A stretch of DNA of 64,000 bases from positions 1 through 64,000 of the forward strand of contig CACFWD010000005.1 in NCBI GenBank assembly GCA_902569975.1, in the 5' to 3' direction. The notes below the pieces were generated by a model, which saw only the letters and a program-made list of their open reading frames with translations, was not told the DNA's origin and ran no database searches. Of this stretch, positions 8,101 through 17,348 are shown piece by piece. Positions within the stretch are counted from its first letter, which is position 1; every line of letters begins with the position of its first letter. The stretch comes from an uncultured Pelagibacteraceae bacterium (GTDB taxonomy: Bacteria; Pseudomonadota; Alphaproteobacteria; Pelagibacterales; Pelagibacteraceae). The position numbers and the translations under genes are program-made.

Positions 8101-8907
8101 CTAGTCACAATAATCTAGTTTAACTAGTGCCGTTTTAATCACATCAGCCCAGCCCTCAGGTGATGGCTTGTTAGAAACTATTAGATTATCTATATTTATT
8201 TGATCTTGTTTAAATTGATCATTAAAGACTAAACATGGAATATCACAATTTCTCAACATATCTAAATCATTAAAATTATCTCCTACAGCTATGACTTTTA
8301 TTTTGCTTTCTATTTTTTTATATATTTTAAGAACTTTATTCATTGATTTAACTTTATCTATATTATCACCTAAATTTAAAACTCGACCACCTTCTTGCAT
8401 AGTTAATGAAGAAGATCTTAAAACCTTAAATAATTTATTTTTTTCAACTTTATTACCTTTGAATAAAAAAGGTATTGTATATTTCCTATCTAAAGCATTT
8501 TTTAAATTTTTGTCTTGAAGTCCCAAAATATCAATTTGTTCTTTTGTATTCATATCTGAAATAAATTTACATTTAGCTTTTAGTTCTTCAGAAACCTTAG
8601 AACTAAAAATTTTAATTATTTCTTGTTTATCCCTACTTAGAATTATTTTGTTTGGAAAATTGGAGTTAATTAAATCCAATCCATGTATTGAAGATCCATT
8701 TTCAGAAATAAAAGGAAGATTTAAGCCAAGTTCTTTTATAAACTCCTCTATCTCTTTTTCAGTTTTACTAGTATTAGGAATAATTATAATCCCTTCATCA
8801 TTAAGACTTTTTATATATTCTTTTATCTCATCAAATTTAAAATTATCTCTGTGTAATAATGAGCCATCTAAATCTGTGAATATAATTAATGAAAATTTTT
8901 TTCTCAA
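8101..8907 (-). CDS. gpgP: HAD-IIB phosphatase, glucosyl/mannosyl-3-phosphoglycerate phosphatase
   Basis: A 268-residue HAD hydrolase of the MpgP/GpgP group. Motif I is FTDLDGSLL with nucleophile D12 and acid D14, motif II is the TSKT segment near 47, and motif IV is GDNFNDLD at 209-216; the cap is the IIB type. It should dephosphorylate glucosyl-3-phosphoglycerate to glucosylglycerate. It lies 9 nt upstream of gpgS and 6 nt downstream of the ABC ATPase gene, within one operon. Confidence 0.85.
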   Translation of the reverse strand: MRKKFSLIIFTDLDGSLLHRDNFKFDEIKEYIKSLNDEGIIIIPNTSKTEKEIEEFIKELGLNLPFISENGSSIHGLDLINSNFPNKIILSRDKQEIIKIFSSKVSEELKAKCKFISDMNTKEQIDILGLQDKNLKNALDRKYTIPFLFKGNKVEKNKLFKVLRSSSLTMQEGGRVLNLGDNIDKVKSMNKVLKIYKKIESKIKVIAVGDNFNDLDMLRNCDIPCLVFNDQFKQDQINIDNLIVSNKPSPEGWADVIKTALVKLDYCD

Positions 8908-8913
8908 AGAAAT

Positions 8914-9966
8914 CTATCTTATCCTTTTTTTGTCTTTATCAAAAAATAAGACCTTATCTTTTGAAAAAGATATTCTAAGTTGTTGATTACTAATATCTTC
9001 TGACGATTTAATTATGATTTGTTTTTCTAACAATCTAGCATAAACAATTTTCTCGGATCCCAAATTTTCTATAAGGTCAACTTTAACATCTAATTGAATA
9101 TCACGATCACTTTGTATGCTTATATCTTCAGGTCTTATACCTATATAAACTTCATCTTTAAAATTTAAATTTTCAAAAGTTATCTTATTAGTAAATAATT
9201 TTATTGTATTTGAATTTATAATTTGATCTTTATTCATTTTAATAATATTCATTTTTGGAGAACCAATAAACTCTGCAACAAAAATGTTATTTGGATCATT
9301 GTAAATCTCATTTGGCGATCCAAATTGTTCAATATTTCCTTTATTAAGAACTACAATTCGATCAGCTAGTGTCATAGCCTCAACTTGATCATGAGTTACG
9401 TAAATTATATTTGATTTTAGTTTTTTGTGTAATTTAGATATTTCAACCCTCATTTCAGATCTAAGTGCTGCATCTAAATTTGATAACGGTTCATCAAACA
9501 AAAAAACTTTAGGATTTCTCGTGATTGCTCTACCAATGGCAACTCTTTGTCTTTGTCCACCTGAAAGTTGTTTAGGTTTTCTTTCAAGCAGATCTTCAAT
9601 TTGAAGTGTTGCAGCAGCATTATTAACTTTTTTATTAATTTCACTTTTTGGAATCCTTTCCATTTTTAAACCAAAAGCCATATTTTCAAAAACATTCATG
9701 TGTGGATACAGAGCATAGGATTGAAAAACCATTGCAATTTCACGTTTAGAAGGAATTAAATTATTTATAAGTTTATTGTTTAAATAAATTTCTCCTATGT
9801 CAACTGACTCTAAACCAGAGATCATTCTTAAAAGCGTAGATTTCCCACATCCAGATGGACCAACCAAAACAACGAACTCTCCATCGTTTATTTTTATATC
9901 AAATTTATTTATTACTTTGTTTGATCCAAAACTTTTTTCGATATTTTTTAGTTCAATAGATGCCAT
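8914..9966 (-). CDS. sugar ABC transporter ATPase (MalK/UgpC family)
   Basis: A 350-residue CUT1-family ATPase. Walker [10 protein letters not shown] is at 36-44, the Q-loop in [10 protein letters not shown] at 80-89, signature LSGGQ at 134-138, Walker B LFDEP at 156-160 and the switch His in [11 protein letters not shown]-terminal TOBE/OB domain includes YIGIRPEDI. It heads the minus-strand glucosylglycerate operon and is divergent from the binding protein and two permeases at 10133-13947, which lack their own ATPase. The expected job is to energise uptake of a small glycoside. Confidence 0.9.
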   Translation of the reverse strand: MASIELKNIEKSFGSNKVINKFDIKINDGEFVVLVGPSGCGKSTLLRMISGLESVDIGEIYLNNKLINNLIPSKREIAMVFQSYALYPHMNVFENMAFGLKMERIPKSEINKKVNNAAATLQIEDLLERKPKQLSGGQRQRVAIGRAITRNPKVFLFDEPLSNLDAALRSEMRVEISKLHKKLKSNIIYVTHDQVEAMTLADRIVVLNKGNIEQFGSPNEIYNDPNNIFVAEFIGSPKMNIIKMNKDQIINSNTIKLFTNKITFENLNFKDEVYIGIRPEDISIQSDRDIQLDVKVDLIENLGSEKIVYARLLEKQIIIKSSEDISNQQLRISFSKDKVLFFDKDKKRIR

Positions 9967-10122
9967 AAAAAAATTTCAACTTGGAGTTTAGTTATAATAG
10001 TTAAATTTTATAATAAGCCAATAATGAGGTTAATTTAAAATTTGCATACCTTCCATATTTTTTTTTACAGATTTATTTTTACAACAAATTTTGATAAATT
10101 TTTTTAAAAAGTTAATAATAAT

Positions 10123-10129
10123 AGGAGGT
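10123..10129 (+). promoter_or_regulatory. Shine-Dalgarno deciding the binding-protein start
   Basis: AGGAGGT lies 3 nt before the ATG at 10133 in an otherwise A+T-rich leader. It argues against the longer reading from 10091, which would place an extra 14 residues before the signal peptide. The whole 166-bp divergent gap (9967-10132) presumably holds both promoters, but no convincing -35/-10 pair stands out. Confidence 0.7.
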
Positions 10130-10132
10130 ATA

Positions 10133-11455
10133 ATGAAAAAATTATTGATATTCATATTTACTTTTTCTTTTTTGTTTAACTCAAGTTATGCAGGAATTAC
10201 ATTCTGGACTACAGAGGTCCAACCAGCAAGGATGGCAAAACAAGAGGAGATGGCTAAAGCTTTTGAAGCTAAAACTGGTATTAGTGTTGAGGTAATACCC
10301 ATTGAAGAAAAAGATCTTGGCACAAGGGCTACTGCAGCAGCAGCAGCGGGAGATCTGCCAGATGTGATTTATCACACTCTACAATATGTATTACCATGGG
10401 CTGAAGCAGGCATATTAGATGTTGATGCGAATAACGCTGTAGTTAAGTCATTAGGCAAAAAAACATTTGCACCGGGTGCATTAAATATGGCTAAGAAAGG
10501 TGGAAAAATTGCGGCTGTTCCAGTTGATGGCTGGACGCAAATGGTTGTTTACAGAAAAGATCTATTTGCTGCAGCTGGTTTAGAACCACCAACATCATAT
10601 GCAAATATAGTTAAAGCTGTAAACGCATTATCAAGTAATGATATGTTTGGCTTTGTAGCTGCTACTAAAACAGATGAAAACTTTATGAGCCAAGTACTTG
10701 AACATGTACTTTTAGCTAATGGAGTTAATTTTGTTAAAAAAGGTGGAACTAAAAAGCAAGGTAAAGCTTTAAAGAATTCTTTAGAGTTTTATAAAGTAAT
10801 AGCTAAAGCAAGTCCTCCAGGAGAATTATTCTGGAAACAATCAAGAGCTTTATACTTTGCTGGAAAAACACCAATGATTATTTGGTCACCATTTATTATG
10901 GATGAGTTGGCAGGTTTAAGAGACTCTGCTCCTCCAACAATAAATAGTGATCCAACATCACCAGAGTTAGCTTCTAAAACTGGTTTCATTACTAATTTTA
11001 GCGGACCTAACAATAAAAAAGGTGCTGCTTGGGCTGACGTAAGATACTTTGGTATTACTGCGGATGCAGATACTGATGAAGCTAAAAAATTCATAGAGTA
11101 CTCTATGAGCGAAGGTTATACGGCGACATTAGGAATAGCTCCGGAGGGAAAATTTCCAGTAAGAAGAGGAAACAAGAGTGATCCTAGTGCTTACACTAAA
11201 GCTTGGAGTAAATTACCAGTAGGTGTTGACAGAAAAGCTCCTTTAACAGATCTTTATTCTGCAGATGTTATTGATAACATCGTTGCAGGTTTAGATACTG
11301 CAAACAGATGGGGTGTTAAAGAAGGTGAACTATCTAGAGCATCCAAAATCATTAATTCTCAATTCTTAAATAGAATCACAAGAGAATACATTGATGATCA
11401 AATCTCAGTTGATGAAGCGGTTAAGAAAATTAACGCTGAATTAGCTAAGTTTTAA
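10133..11455 (+). CDS. sugar ABC transporter substrate-binding protein
   Basis: A 440-residue periplasmic binding protein of the family-1 (CUT1, MalE/UgpB-like) class. The signal peptide MKKLLIFIFTFSFLFNSSYA is cleaved near residue 20, and the mature part begins GITFWTTEVQPARMAKQ. The typical IWSPFIMDELAG and GFITNFSGP hinge-region segments are present. The start at 10133 is set by a strong ribosome binding site. Context with gpgS, gpgP and a GH13 phosphorylase suggests a glycoside such as glucosylglycerate or glucosylglycerol as ligand, which is not provable from sequence. A hairpin follows the stop codon. Confidence 0.88.
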   Translation: MKKLLIFIFTFSFLFNSSYAGITFWTTEVQPARMAKQEEMAKAFEAKTGISVEVIPIEEKDLGTRATAAAAAGDLPDVIYHTLQYVLPWAEAGILDVDANNAVVKSLGKKTFAPGALNMAKKGGKIAAVPVDGWTQMVVYRKDLFAAAGLEPPTSYANIVKAVNALSSNDMFGFVAATKTDENFMSQVLEHVLLANGVNFVKKGGTKKQGKALKNSLEFYKVIAKASPPGELFWKQSRALYFAGKTPMIIWSPFIMDELAGLRDSAPPTINSDPTSPELASKTGFITNFSGPNNKKGAAWADVRYFGITADADTDEAKKFIEYSMSEGYTATLGIAPEGKFPVRRGNKSDPSAYTKAWSKLPVGVDRKAPLTDLYSADVIDNIVAGLDTANRWGVKEGELSRASKIINSQFLNRITREYIDDQISVDEAVKKINAELAKF

Positions 11456-11472
11456 AAAATAAATTTATAAAG

Positions 11473-11501
11473 AGCGGATAATATTTTATTATCCGCTTTT
11501 T
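11473..11501 (+). terminator. hairpin with U run after the binding-protein gene
   Basis: AGCGGATAATA (11473-11483) pairs perfectly with TATTATCCGCT (11487-11497) over a 3-nt loop and is followed by TTTT. This is a textbook intrinsic terminator/attenuator lying between the binding-protein stop and the permease start, so it should cut read-through and keep the binding protein in excess over the membrane parts. Confidence 0.8.
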
Positions 11502-11504
11502 ATT

Positions 11505-12764
11505 ATGAGTGATTCATTATCAAAATTAGAAAAAAGAACTGCTTACACCTTAGTTTTACCTGCAGTCCTATTAGTTTTCGCTATTGTTTTATTTCCTATA
11601 TTTACCAATATTTGGATTAGTTTCAAAGATATTGAATTAAAAGATATTAGAATTCCAGAACCTAGAGCAAAGAAAATTGTTAAATCAATTTCAGAAAATC
11701 AATCAGAATTAAAAATTATTTATAAATTACGAAATAGTTCTTTAATTCAAGAAATAAGAAATGTTGAATTTCAAGATAAATTTCCAACAAATGTTTCACC
11801 AGTAAATCTAGATTCAAGATGTAATTTTAAATCTAAAAAAATTGTTTGTAATTTTGGAAATTGGCAGGCAAAATACAGGGAAAATTTTGAGATAATTATA
11901 AAGAATAATAATGGTGAAATAATTGATAAAAAAATAATTAAATCTCAAAAACCAATTTTAAGTGGAAAAGCAGATAATCCATTACTGACTACAAACTTTA
12001 CTTTAGAAAATTTTAAAAAAGTTTTTTATGAAAATAATTTTGTTGAATTACTTTTAACTACATTTTATTTTACTTTTTTTGGCACTGTAGGTGCAATTAT
12101 CTTTGGAATTTTAGCAGCGCAATTAGTTAACCAGAATATACAAGGTCGAACGTATATGCGGGGTATTTTACTTTTCCCTTATGTGGGTCCAGTGGTTGCT
12201 TTAGCTTATACTTGGACTTTATTACTAGATCCTAATAGTGGAACTTTAAACGCATTATTAGTCAATTTTAATATCATAGAACAGCCAATAAATTTATTAG
12301 GCCAAAAATATATAACTATGAGTATTTTAGGTTTTGAATTTAAATTAAGGTTAGCTTTAACGACAGTTATATTTTTTGAAATTTGGCGTTATTTCCCACT
12401 CGCTTTTCTTTTTATTTTAGCAAGATTACAAGCAATCCCACAAACTTTGTATGAAGCAGCGGAGGTAGATGGAGCAAGCCCAATTCAAAAATTTATCCAT
12501 ATTACACTGCCTCAAATTACAGCAATCATTTCAATTTTATTTATGATTAGGTTTATTTGGAACTTTAATAAATTTGAAGATATCTTTTTGTTAACTGGTG
12601 GTGCATCGGGCACAAGAACTTTACCTATTAATGTCTATCAACAAGGGTTTGCAGTATCAGATATTGGAATGGGCTCCGCGGTTTCAATAGTAATTGTAAT
12701 GTTACTTCTTAGTTTCATGGTTATTTATTTTAGATTAATTGGAAAGAGGGCTAATGAAGTTTAA
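11505..12764 (+). CDS. sugar ABC transporter permease with periplasmic insertion (MalF-like)
   Basis: A 419-residue MalF-family permease. TM1 spans about residues 16-38; a soluble insertion of roughly 115 residues (45-160) with alternating strands (IIYKLRNSS, FEIIIKNNNGEIIDKK) follows, and the permease core begins near 175. The EAA loop AAEVDGASPIQKFIHITLP is present. Most CUT1 permeases of this size lack such a loop, which recalls the P2 domain of E. coli MalF but looks like a short beta-sandwich. The start is 8 nt after the upstream hairpin, and the gene overlaps the next permease by 11 nt. Confidence 0.85.
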   Translation: MSDSLSKLEKRTAYTLVLPAVLLVFAIVLFPIFTNIWISFKDIELKDIRIPEPRAKKIVKSISENQSELKIIYKLRNSSLIQEIRNVEFQDKFPTNVSPVNLDSRCNFKSKKIVCNFGNWQAKYRENFEIIIKNNNGEIIDKKIIKSQKPILSGKADNPLLTTNFTLENFKKVFYENNFVELLLTTFYFTFFGTVGAIIFGILAAQLVNQNIQGRTYMRGILLFPYVGPVVALAYTWTLLLDPNSGTLNALLVNFNIIEQPINLLGQKYITMSILGFEFKLRLALTTVIFFEIWRYFPLAFLFILARLQAIPQTLYEAAEVDGASPIQKFIHITLPQITAIISILFMIRFIWNFNKFEDIFLLTGGASGTRTLPINVYQQGFAVSDIGMGSAVSIVIVMLLLSFMVIYFRLIGKRANEV

Positions 12765-13947
12765 GTCTCTTGCAATATTATTGATTATTTCATCTTTTTT
12801 TCTGACTTGTATTTTGTCAATTTGGAAGATCATGGCTACACTTCAAGGATTAAGTTTTACTATTTTAAACATCATACCTGTTTTCTTAATTGGTATTTTG
12901 TTATCTTTAGCATTTGTCTTAATTGGCAATAAAATTAATCACTTAATGAAAATATTTTCATTATCATTTGTATTTTCAATTTTATATTTTTACTTAAATG
13001 AGGTATCTCCATATTGGTATATCCTTGGAGTTTTCTTAATTACTTTATTTTTTACGAACAAACTCAAAAAATATAGTATGCAATCTTTAAAAGAAGATTT
13101 CATATCTGAAAAAATTATTTTTGATTTTATTACTTTGTTTGGCATTGTTTTCTTTGCTTTTGTAATTTTATTTCCATTTTATATTATGCTGGTTACAAGT
13201 TTTAAAACTCAGATAGCTTTATTAGTAAATCCTTTAGACTTTAGTCTAGATTTTACAAAGAGTTTGACTGAGTTATTTAAATCTTATTTTGTAATCTTCG
13301 AAACTTACAGTTTTGGAAGATATATTTTAATAAGCTCAGCAGTCTCAATTGGAACTGTTATAGTAACATTATTATTTGCAATCCCCGCAGCATACGCTGT
13401 TGCTAGATTAAATTTCTTTGGCAAAAACTTTTTATCTACTTCAATTTTAATCATCTATATGTTTCCAGCTATAGTGTTAGTGATCCCCTTATATACAGTT
13501 TTTAGTCAACTTGGATTGAGAAACTCAATCTTTGGTTTATTGATTGTTTATACAGCTACAACCTTGCCAGTCGCTATTTATATGTTGCAAGGATATTTTA
13601 AAAGTATTCCAAAAGAAATTGAAGATGCAGGAATCATGGATGGTCAAAATTGGTTTGGAATAATTTTAAAGATTATTATTCCTCTAAGTTTACCAGCTAT
13701 TGCATCTGTGGCACTTTATGTTTTTATGATTGCTTGGAATGAATTTCTTTTTTCATTGATGTTTTTAGATAGTCCTAAATCTTTTACATTATCAAGAGCT
13801 ATTCAATATTTAAGTGGGGATGCAGAAACTCCGCGGCAATATTTAATGGCTGGATCAGTTATAGTCACAGTACCAGTTCTTTTAATTTTCATATATTTTG
13901 AAAAATATTTAGTCAGCGGCCTAACAGCTGGCAGTGTAAAAGAATAA
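12754..13947 (+). CDS. sugar ABC transporter permease (MalG-like)
   Basis: A MalG-family permease of about 397 residues. I place the start at the ATG at 12754 (MKFKSLAILLI), preceded by AAAGAGGG, not at an in-frame TTG 15 nt earlier. It has three or four additional hydrophobic helices (about residues 5-120) before the standard six-helix core that starts FGIVFFAFVILFPFY; normal MalG is near 280-300 residues. The EAA loop DAGIMDGQNWFGIILKIIIP is clear. It completes the importer with the permease upstream and the ATPase at 8914-9966. Confidence 0.85.
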   Translation: MKFKSLAILLIISSFFLTCILSIWKIMATLQGLSFTILNIIPVFLIGILLSLAFVLIGNKINHLMKIFSLSFVFSILYFYLNEVSPYWYILGVFLITLFFTNKLKKYSMQSLKEDFISEKIIFDFITLFGIVFFAFVILFPFYIMLVTSFKTQIALLVNPLDFSLDFTKSLTELFKSYFVIFETYSFGRYILISSAVSIGTVIVTLLFAIPAAYAVARLNFFGKNFLSTSILIIYMFPAIVLVIPLYTVFSQLGLRNSIFGLLIVYTATTLPVAIYMLQGYFKSIPKEIEDAGIMDGQNWFGIILKIIIPLSLPAIASVALYVFMIAWNEFLFSLMFLDSPKSFTLSRAIQYLSGDAETPRQYLMAGSVIVTVPVLLIFIYFEKYLVSGLTAGSVKE

Positions 13948-13960
13948 TTTTTAAAAATTA

Positions 13961-15247
13961 TTAGTTTGAATATCCGTACTTACGCAGCCTAACATCACCA
14001 GTTCTTGCATGGGCTTCCATTCCTTCATATCTAGATATTCTAGCTGCAGCAGCACCAACAAGTTCTGTAGATTCTTTCGTCATTCTTTGGAAACTTAAAG
14101 TTTTAATAAATTTTCCCACAAATAAACCACCTGTATATCTTCCAGCACCTTTTGTAGGTAAAATATGGTTTGTTCCTGAGCATTTATCTCCATAAGCTAC
14201 TGTTGTTTCTTCACCTACAAATAAAGATCCGTAATTTGTTAATCTATCATGAAACCATTTAAGATTTTCTGTTTGAACCTCAAGATGTTCAGGAGCATAT
14301 TCATCACTTATTTTAACCATCTCTTCATCAGTGTCACAGAGAATTACTTCACCGTAATCTTTCCATGCAGCCTCAGCATTTGTTCTTGGCATTTCAGGAA
14401 GTTCTGCAATTAATTCTGGAACCCTTTGCATAACTTTCTCTGCAAGTTCTTTGCTTGTTGTATATAACCAGCAGGGTGAGTTATAACCATGTTCAGCTTG
14501 TCCAACTAAATCAACAGCTACAATTTCAGGGTCTGCTTTTGCATCAGCGATAATTCCTATTTCTGTTGGTCCAGCAAATAAGTCTATACCAACTTTTCCA
14601 AATAAAATTCTTTTTGCTTCAGCTACAAATTGATTTCCTGGACCAACAATAATATCGGCTGGAGGATTTTTAAATAATCCGTTAGTCATCGCCGCTATAG
14701 CAGGTACACCTCCTAAATTTAAAATTACATCAGCTCCACAAAGATCAGCAGTGTAAATAATAGTCGGATGGGAACCGACACCTTCTTTAGGTGGACTGCA
14801 AGCTATAATATTTTTTACACCAGCTACTTTAGCAGTTGTTACACTCATCACAGCAGAGGCTATATGAGCATATCTTCCTCCAGGAATATAGCATCCAGCT
14901 GTATTAACTGGCACCAATTTTTGGCCAGCATATAAACCGTCTGATAATTCTACTTCAAAATTTTGTCCATAATTTTTTAATTGAGCTTCAGCAAATTTTT
15001 TTACTCTGTCATAAGAAAATTGAATGTCATCTTTAGTTTTTTGATCTAAAGTTTTTTTTATTTCTTCAATTCTTTCTTTCGATACAATAATTTCACCATC
15101 ATACTTGTCAAATTTTTTTGTTAAATCAATACACCCTTGTTCTTCTGTTTTTTCTAAATTTTTTAGTAAATCTTGGACAATTCCTGATGTTTTTGTATCA
15201 TCAGTGGATGATGTTTTTGGTGATTTTTTTAAATAAGTGATTGCCAT
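13961..15247 (-). CDS. hpsN: HisD-family dehydrogenase, probably HpsN-type sulfopropanediol dehydrogenase
   Basis: A 428-residue zinc-dependent NAD dehydrogenase of the histidinol dehydrogenase family: GGRYAHIASAVMSVTTAKVAG, VGPGNQFVAEAKR, GQAEHGYNSPCW and CSGTNHILPT are conserved HisD blocks. The N-terminus MAITYLKK and the AGRYTGGLFVGKF segment resemble HpsN, which oxidises 2,3-dihydroxypropane-1-sulfonate to sulfolactate, more than biosynthetic HisD. No other histidine genes are nearby, while a phosphotransacetylase and an Ldh2-family dehydrogenase are. Substrate assignment is inference. Confidence 0.7.
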   Translation of the reverse strand: MAITYLKKSPKTSSTDDTKTSGIVQDLLKNLEKTEEQGCIDLTKKFDKYDGEIIVSKERIEEIKKTLDQKTKDDIQFSYDRVKKFAEAQLKNYGQNFEVELSDGLYAGQKLVPVNTAGCYIPGGRYAHIASAVMSVTTAKVAGVKNIIACSPPKEGVGSHPTIIYTADLCGADVILNLGGVPAIAAMTNGLFKNPPADIIVGPGNQFVAEAKRILFGKVGIDLFAGPTEIGIIADAKADPEIVAVDLVGQAEHGYNSPCWLYTTSKELAEKVMQRVPELIAELPEMPRTNAEAAWKDYGEVILCDTDEEMVKISDEYAPEHLEVQTENLKWFHDRLTNYGSLFVGEETTVAYGDKCSGTNHILPTKGAGRYTGGLFVGKFIKTLSFQRMTKESTELVGAAAARISRYEGMEAHARTGDVRLRKYGYSN

Positions 15248-15306
15248 TATTTTATTTCAATTGATCAGCTATTTAAGACAATTTTGATTTTATTGCAATC
15301 AAACAA

Positions 15307-16218
15307 TTAATCTAATGCAACAACAGCTGCAGCTATTGAGGCTAATCTTGCCTGAGCTTCATCTGATCGACTTGTTATTACTACAGGCACCTTACCTCCA
15401 ATCACAACACCTGCTGCACATGCTCCACAAAAATATATTAACATTTTGACTAATGCGTTACCTGCCTCAACACTTGGTACAAGCAGAACATCTGCCATAC
15501 CTGCTACATTATTTTTGATACCTTTAATTGCTGCAGATTTTTTTGAGATGCAATTATCAAAAGCTAATGGACCAAAAACATCAGCATTCAAATTTTCTTT
15601 TTTTGCTAATTTTGTTATTTCTTCAGCTTCTTTTGAACTTGGAACACTATCAAGTACTTCTTCTGTAGCTGATAATACTGCAACTTTAGGTCTCTCAATA
15701 CCAATACGATTGGAAAAATTAATCACATTTTTTAAAATATGCATTTTTGTTTTTACATTAGGTAAAACATTTAATGCACCATCAGTAATTATCAGAGGTT
15801 TATCCTCTTTTTCTAATGTCATATGCCATATATGACTTAACCTAGTTTTTCCTAATAGATTGTATTCTCTTCTAAGAACCTCTTTCATTAAAATATCTGT
15901 ATGGATATGACCTTTTACTATAATCTTAATTTTATTTTCACTTGCAAGTTTAGCAGCAATTTTAGCTGTGTTATTTTCAACAGACTCATGAATAATTTGA
16001 TATTTAGAAATATTCCAGTTTAGATCCCCAGCACATTTTAATATTTCTTTTTCATCTCCAATAAAAATAGGCTCTATAAGATTTTCATTTACTGAATCTT
16101 GAACAGAAAGCATTGGCAATGGTTTTCCAGCGTTAACAATTGCAGCTTTAACTCCTTTTTTTTTATGAGCAAAATCTAACAAATTATCAGGACAGACAAT
16201 TTCTTTGTTTGAAAGCAT
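15307..16218 (-). CDS. pta: phosphate acetyl/butyryltransferase
   Basis: A 303-residue PTA/PTB-family protein that converts acyl-phosphate and CoA to acyl-CoA. The C-terminal half is typical: DVFGPLAFDNCISKKSA, VLLVPSVEAGNALVKML and GGKVPVVITSRSDEAQARL. The length fits the short single-domain Pta that works after sulfoacetaldehyde acetyltransferase in sulfonate degradation. It lies 59 nt upstream of the HpsN-like gene on the same strand. A phosphotransbutyrylase is an alternative; no xsc or ackA is in the window. Confidence 0.82.
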   Translation of the reverse strand: MLSNKEIVCPDNLLDFAHKKKGVKAAIVNAGKPLPMLSVQDSVNENLIEPIFIGDEKEILKCAGDLNWNISKYQIIHESVENNTAKIAAKLASENKIKIIVKGHIHTDILMKEVLRREYNLLGKTRLSHIWHMTLEKEDKPLIITDGALNVLPNVKTKMHILKNVINFSNRIGIERPKVAVLSATEEVLDSVPSSKEAEEITKLAKKENLNADVFGPLAFDNCISKKSAAIKGIKNNVAGMADVLLVPSVEAGNALVKMLIYFCGACAAGVVIGGKVPVVITSRSDEAQARLASIAAAVVALD

Positions 16219-16284
16219 TTTGTATAGATATAATTATTTATCAAAAGAACAATAAATTAAATCAAAATTTTGTTTATAATTTGA

Positions 16285-17289
16285 TTATTTTAACAATAAT
16301 TCTAAATCTTTTTTAATAATTTTAGGAATATTTATCTTTTTTTTTGAGTTTTCTCTAAATCTTCTAAATTTATTTTGGCCGGGATACATTATTTCTTTAA
16401 CACCTTTAATTTTAGGGAGTCGTTTTGTTATTCTAATATTTTCTTTAATTCTTTTATTGTAATTTTTTTGAAAAAGATTTGATTTAAAGGTAACAAATAA
16501 ATGACCAACGTTTTGAGGTCCAGTAAAATTATCAAATGGATCTTTTACTTTACCAGCATGATTAGCCCCTGTGAACACACCACTTAAAATATCTACCATC
16601 CATGCCAAACCAGATCCTCTAAAACCAGCCATTGGAAGTTGAACACCAGACAATGCTTTTTTTGCATCTGTAGTTGGTTTTCCAAATTTATCTAAAGCAA
16701 CACCTTCAGGAATTTTCTGATTATTACGTGCTGCGACTCTAATTTTTCCTCTATTTATCATTGATATTGATGTATCTAAAATAAAGGGAACTTTTGATCC
16801 AGTCGGTGTTCCAAAACAGATTGGATTAGTCCCAAATAAACTTTTTATTGCACCGTGAGGTGCTATAGCAGGTGGAGCATTAGTATAAATCATTGTGATT
16901 AAATTTTTTTTGACTGCTTGCTCTGCGTAATAACCAGATAAACCATAATGACCACTGTTTTTTACTGCAACTAAACCAATTCCAGTATTTTTAGCATTCT
17001 CTATTGCTTTTTTTATTCCAATATCAGCTGCAACAAATCCAATGCTATTATTTGCATCAATAAAAGAAATTGAAGGTGAAATTTTTTTAATTTTAATTTT
17101 AGGTTTTGCATTAATTAGATTTTTATTTATCCTATCACAATACATTTTAAGCCTTGAGAGACCATGTCCATAGGCTCCAACCATTTCAGCATTGATTATA
17201 GCATTTGCAGATATTAAGGCATCTGAAGAGTTTAGACCTTTTTTTTTAAAAATCTGTATTAATAAAGATTTAAGTTTTGTTACTTTCAT
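16285..17289 (-). CDS. Ldh2-family malate/sulfolactate-type dehydrogenase
   Basis: A 334-residue NAD(P)-dependent 2-hydroxyacid dehydrogenase of the Ldh2/ComC/MdlC family, unrelated to classical LDH. Key segments: AEMVGAYGHGLSRLKMYCDR near residue 33, VKNSGHYGLSGYYAEQA with the catalytic His near residue 117, and FGTNPICFGTP. ComC of this family oxidises (R)-sulfolactate to sulfopyruvate, which would follow HpsN. Malate, ureidoglycolate or other substrates cannot be excluded. It is 66 nt upstream of pta. Confidence 0.78.
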   Translation of the reverse strand: MKVTKLKSLLIQIFKKKGLNSSDALISANAIINAEMVGAYGHGLSRLKMYCDRINKNLINAKPKIKIKKISPSISFIDANNSIGFVAADIGIKKAIENAKNTGIGLVAVKNSGHYGLSGYYAEQAVKKNLITMIYTNAPPAIAPHGAIKSLFGTNPICFGTPTGSKVPFILDTSISMINRGKIRVAARNNQKIPEGVALDKFGKPTTDAKKALSGVQLPMAGFRGSGLAWMVDILSGVFTGANHAGKVKDPFDNFTGPQNVGHLFVTFKSNLFQKNYNKRIKENIRITKRLPKIKGVKEIMYPGQNKFRRFRENSKKKINIPKIIKKDLELLLK

Positions 17290-17348
17290 GTAAACAGTAT
17301 CCCTATATCAAGTTTTTAAAAAAACAATTAATTTATTAATTTAATCAT

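Noticed and set aside
10091-10132. Longer N-terminus for the sugar-binding protein
   Set aside because: The ATG at 10133 has AGGAGGT in place and starts a normal signal peptide; the extension does not.
10789-11094. Minus-strand frame inside the sugar-binding protein gene
   Set aside because: Lies wholly in a signal-peptide-bearing, conserved gene; no independent evidence.
13961-15247. Histidinol dehydrogenase as the main call
   Set aside because: No histidine genes are nearby and the N-terminus and context fit HpsN better, though activity is untested.
15446-15835. 129-codon plus-strand frame inside pta
   Set aside because: Antisense to a well-conserved gene, with no family signal or ribosome binding site.
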